From Magnolia sinica (Eukaryota; Streptophyta; Magnoliopsida; Magnoliales; Magnoliaceae), in assembly GCF_029962835.1 (NCBI RefSeq), contig NC_080590.1, positions 57,348,001 through 57,412,000 of the forward strand: 64,000 bases of DNA. Reading direction: 5' to 3'. A model generated the notes under the pieces. That model ran no database searches. It worked only from the letters and a program-made list of their open reading frames with translations, and was not told where the DNA came from. Made by a program: the position numbers and the translations under genes. Shown one piece after another: positions 60,774-64,000 of the stretch (position 1 is its first letter; the number at the start of each line of letters is the position of its first letter).

Positions 60774-61951
60774 TGTAACGTCCCGGATTTTTGTATTTTG
60801 AATTATTAAAATTCTCAAAAAAAAATTGTTAGAATTAGTTTTTTTTTTTCATTTACTGATCTTTAACACTTGATATTAACCTATATGCGGGTATTATCAG
60901 TAAAGAACTGCAGAAATTTGATCCATTAATCGTAAGAAGCTAATAAATACGCTCAATCACCAAACTCTTGGATCTAACCTTGTGATCTATTGATTTATGT
61001 CGTAGATCTTGTCAACTTATCACTGACTAATTAAGACTACCGTAACTAAATAAAGACCTACTAAAGCGAATACAACAAGGGATGAATGTTGATTAATAAA
61101 CTAATTGAACTGACCCAGTTACTTTATTATCTTAAGAACTAATAATTTAAAGTGTTTAGGATCAAATCGTCATTTCCACTAATTGTGAATAAGTCACATT
61201 ATGAACTTAGATAATCTAAATCATAATCATCGCGCACAAGAAATATCTCTATCCAATTCATTTTAGAAATGCCATAATTATCTGAACAAGATCTACATTG
61301 CTCGTTAGTGAGCCACTAAACCTGAAACTATATAAAGGTGTTCATCTTAAAGGGCTTGACGTCCATCGCTGGACCACGAGCAGAGATAACGCATTTAATC
61401 ACTCAACTTGGGCTAGCAAGGTGAGCATATGAGATTTATAAATGCCCTTAGGATTTGTCAGGAACTTAAGTTAATTTTCTCCATCCGAATCTTGACAAAG
61501 TTGTGGCTTTCAGAATTTTAAATTATGATTAAACTAAAGACACTGACGTTAGATATTATGCAAGCCATATTTGTATAGCCGCAGCTCCGATCGTCCATCA
61601 ATGGTCGTTGAACTGAAATATGACTTTAACTGTTGATTGACGCATCCATATGTAAGAACGATCGCACCCTTACGTAAATTCCCACTAAAGTCAAATATTC
61701 CATAACTTAGATCAATGCATGCATTTTTCTATGGGCCCCAATAATGGAAATTAACCTCTTATAGAGTTAATACCCTTAACCCTTGGTCATGAGGGCCATT
61801 TGCACCATTTCTGGTGCTATAAAGGGGTTGTTTTTGGGCAGCCCTTTCCCAACACGATTTTGTTCCCTAGAGTGGAGAGATTTAGAGTGGGTTGCAAATA
61901 CTTTCATGGTGAAGACGGACTAGAGAAGGCGTGATTGGAGGTGAAATTAAA

Positions 61952-62596
61952 TGATACGGACCATCAAAACCTTAAAGCAATCATATCTTGCAAATCAGGA
62001 TGAGTTTTTCGACATATTATATATGATTTTAGGGTAGCAGAACCTACTTAATCCAACTAATCCTACCATGTTGGGATGCCCATGCCGGATTTATGAGATT
62101 CCATCAGATTGGTAGTCAAAAGTCCCTTTTGTTTTCATTTTATTATAAATAGTTAGTGTTAGTTTAAGTATAACATTTGATCCTTTGAGTTCTAGAAATC
62201 GTGCCTAACATGAAAAGGGCTTTAAAAAGTTAGGAGAATAATGTGGTTGGGTCAAATTGGACACTTACTACTATTGGCCGAAAACCATGAACTCTAGTAG
62301 GAATAGAGACTGTCTATAAATAGTAAGTTTACTATTTATAGTAAGTCACATTTTTAGGGTGTTTGAGTTGGAGTCTAAATCTAAAACTCCATATTAGGTT
62401 TGAGCTCATTATTTAAAGGCTTGTAATTTTTTATTATTATTAATCAAGTTATTTTGAATTTACTAGAAATTATTTCTACTTCTATCCCTCGTGGATTCAA
62501 GGAAGTTCTGTGAGGAGTCTAGAGAGCTCTATGGATTCGGAGTAGATGTCTCTTGAGGAAAGAGGTGTCGACCTCATCACGTCCATCCCCGCGTCA
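61952..62596 (+). repeat. Solo LTR of the Gypsy family at 1143-1775
   Basis: It starts TGATACGGACCATC and ends CGCGTCA and aligns with 1143-1775 end to end, with clear divergence. It has the same TATA-bearing hairpin (62314-62341). No matching 5-bp duplication is visible at its sides (TTAAA against GAAGA), so it may be the product of unequal recombination or have decayed flanks. No coding sequence is attached. Confidence 0.8.
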
Positions 62597-64000
62597 GAAG
62601 AGAAAGAGAGTATGTGTGAAGGTGGGTAAGTGCTTGTGAGGTTTATCATCTTCTTGCCATTCCCCCTTCAATAAAACCCCAGTGGCTTCCAGATTCTCCA
62701 TCACACCCCTTTCGTCAACAATATGAGGTAAGGATTAAGCCATTATTCCTAATCAAAGTCCTTTTAGGTTAAATAATGTGTATCTTATAATGGCTTTCGT
62801 ATTTGATTAAGTACCAGTGGTTTTCCTGTAAACCATAACCCTAAAAGTGCCACAAAATGGGGAAAATCCTCCTAAGGTGCAGATTATTATCCTATGTTTC
62901 CGTTTATCAATCATTTAGGGTGATAAACTATGATCCATTTTGATTTGGTAGGAATCCTTAAGTCAATTCTGTCCTAAATGCTTTGCCTTAGAAATCTTTG
63001 ATTTTGTTAGTATTAGTAGCTAATATGTATGATGAAATAGTTGTTCATTTTAATGCTTGCCTTGGTGATGATTGATTAGAGCTTGTGATGATAATGGTAG
63101 ATTTCAAGGGTATTTAATGTGTTTTGAGTCTTGGGATCTTTACATATTTTGTTGTGACTTGAATATAGATACTTGTAAATTTTGATTGATGTTTGCCTTG
63201 AGATACATTACTTTGATAGATCCAAGCTTTCGATCCCTGTTAATATCATATAAATTCTATATCACTAATTAGTCATACTCTATAAATTGATAGAAAGAGG
63301 TCGAGCCTTGCCTAACCTTGAAACAAGGGATGATCGACGAATTCGGCCATCCCGACTCATGTTGCTGACCTAGGTAGAACTCGGGTGATCTGAAATAGTT
63401 GGAATTATATGGAATGCTTACACCTAATCCCAATGTGTGGTTCCCCTTCAATAATCATATTAGTCCATTGTGCAGCTCGATCACATATATGACCAATCTT
63501 TGCAACATAATATGAAATTCAGGATATCATATTACTAATGAATGAGGTTCATTCCTAACCATTAGCGCGATATGATCTGACAAGATTCGAGGGTCGGATA
63601 TGCTGGTATGGGACACTGTGTTAGAGCAGTCAACCTATATTGGGGCGACAGGCTTGCCACATTGGCAAAACATTGGGTGACAAGCCCAAAATGTTGGTAA
63701 AACATTGGGTGCCGATACTCCCCGTAGTGACTGTTGAGCACATAGGAATGCTGCAACCCTATCATGATGATGATAATATGGGTAGTATGCCTTCTCCACA
63801 CTTGGGTCGGGTGACAACTTTTGCCTTAGTCATGGTTGTCCCTAAGCGATTAGCCTTACTACAAATCCAATTAAGTTATCGAGACTTAGGGGGTATTGAA
63901 ACCCGAGATTCGGTGACAATATCCCTACTTTGCCAACCTGTTGTTTGACCTGAACGTTAATAAATAGTCGACTAATTATTTATTCTTAATAGGTTGTGCT
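62597..64000. other. Right edge, no recognised gene
   Basis: Sequence resembling the non-coding interior of a large plant LTR. A short tandem repeat of ACATTGGGTG-type units lies at about 63659-63712 (GCAAAACATTGGGTGACAAGC, GTAAAACATTGGGTGCCGA). Open frames are short and carry no motif. Confidence 0.45.

Larger units (their letters stand above)
60774..64000. mobile_element. LTR-type element entering from 60774 and leaving the window
   Basis: A sharp start TGTAACGTCCCGGATTTTTG inside a MITE is typical of the LTR start of large Ty3/Gypsy elements such as Del/Tekay. The following 3.2 kb is AT-rich and non-coding, which fits a long LTR. It holds a solo LTR at 61952-62596. The window ends before any internal region or second border, so the family, orientation and target duplication are not settled. 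Confidence 0.5.

Overview
This is a plant nuclear window built mostly of transposable elements. The markers are CACTA, Ty1/Copia and Ty3/Gypsy (Athila-type) elements, a broken CC-NBS-LRR disease-resistance gene, a SAUR-like fragment, plant-style introns, and many short elements that share GTGGGCCCCACC and CCACACCGTCCATCC blocks. I associate that MITE style with magnoliid or other early-diverging angiosperm genomes, but the species call is weak. No bacterial operon, rRNA, tRNA or CRISPR signal was seen. I found no host gene that looks whole.

Layout. 1-1775: the 3' end of a Ty3/Gypsy element (integrase plus 3' LTR). 2610-13754: the first copy of an 11.1-kb duplicated block, holding a 5'-truncated CACTA transposon (ending at 9261), non-coding flank with MITEs, the last part of an NLR resistance gene, and part of a Copia LTR. 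13755-17395: MITE remnants, a SAUR-like N-terminal fragment on the minus strand, and two exons resembling a DExH helicase. 17396-25874: a longer CACTA element with TNP2 transposase and a second En/Spm-type gene. 19234-30383: the second copy of the block. 30084-41362: a Copia element that sits inside the NLR gene with a CTCCA target duplication and itself carries a 6.0-kb non-coding insertion (34170-40169). 41368-43618: the front of the NLR gene (minus strand). 44390-59237: a MITE split by a 14.3-kb Athila-like element (44800-59089), whose 5' LTR holds a solo LTR of its own family. 59640-60773: more MITEs. 60774-64000: the start of another LTR-type element, which holds a solo LTR of the family seen at 1143-1775.

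Order of events that can be read from nesting. A CACTA element sat near the 3' end of an RPM1-like NLR gene. A Copia element landed in the LRR-coding part of that gene. The block from the middle of TNP2 to part-way through the Copia 5' LTR was then copied about 16.6 kb upstream. The 6-kb element entered the Copia element at an undetermined time. The two blocks differ by roughly one base per one to two hundred by eye, so the copying is fairly recent. The CACTA element was already dead, because both copies share the same stops and frameshift.
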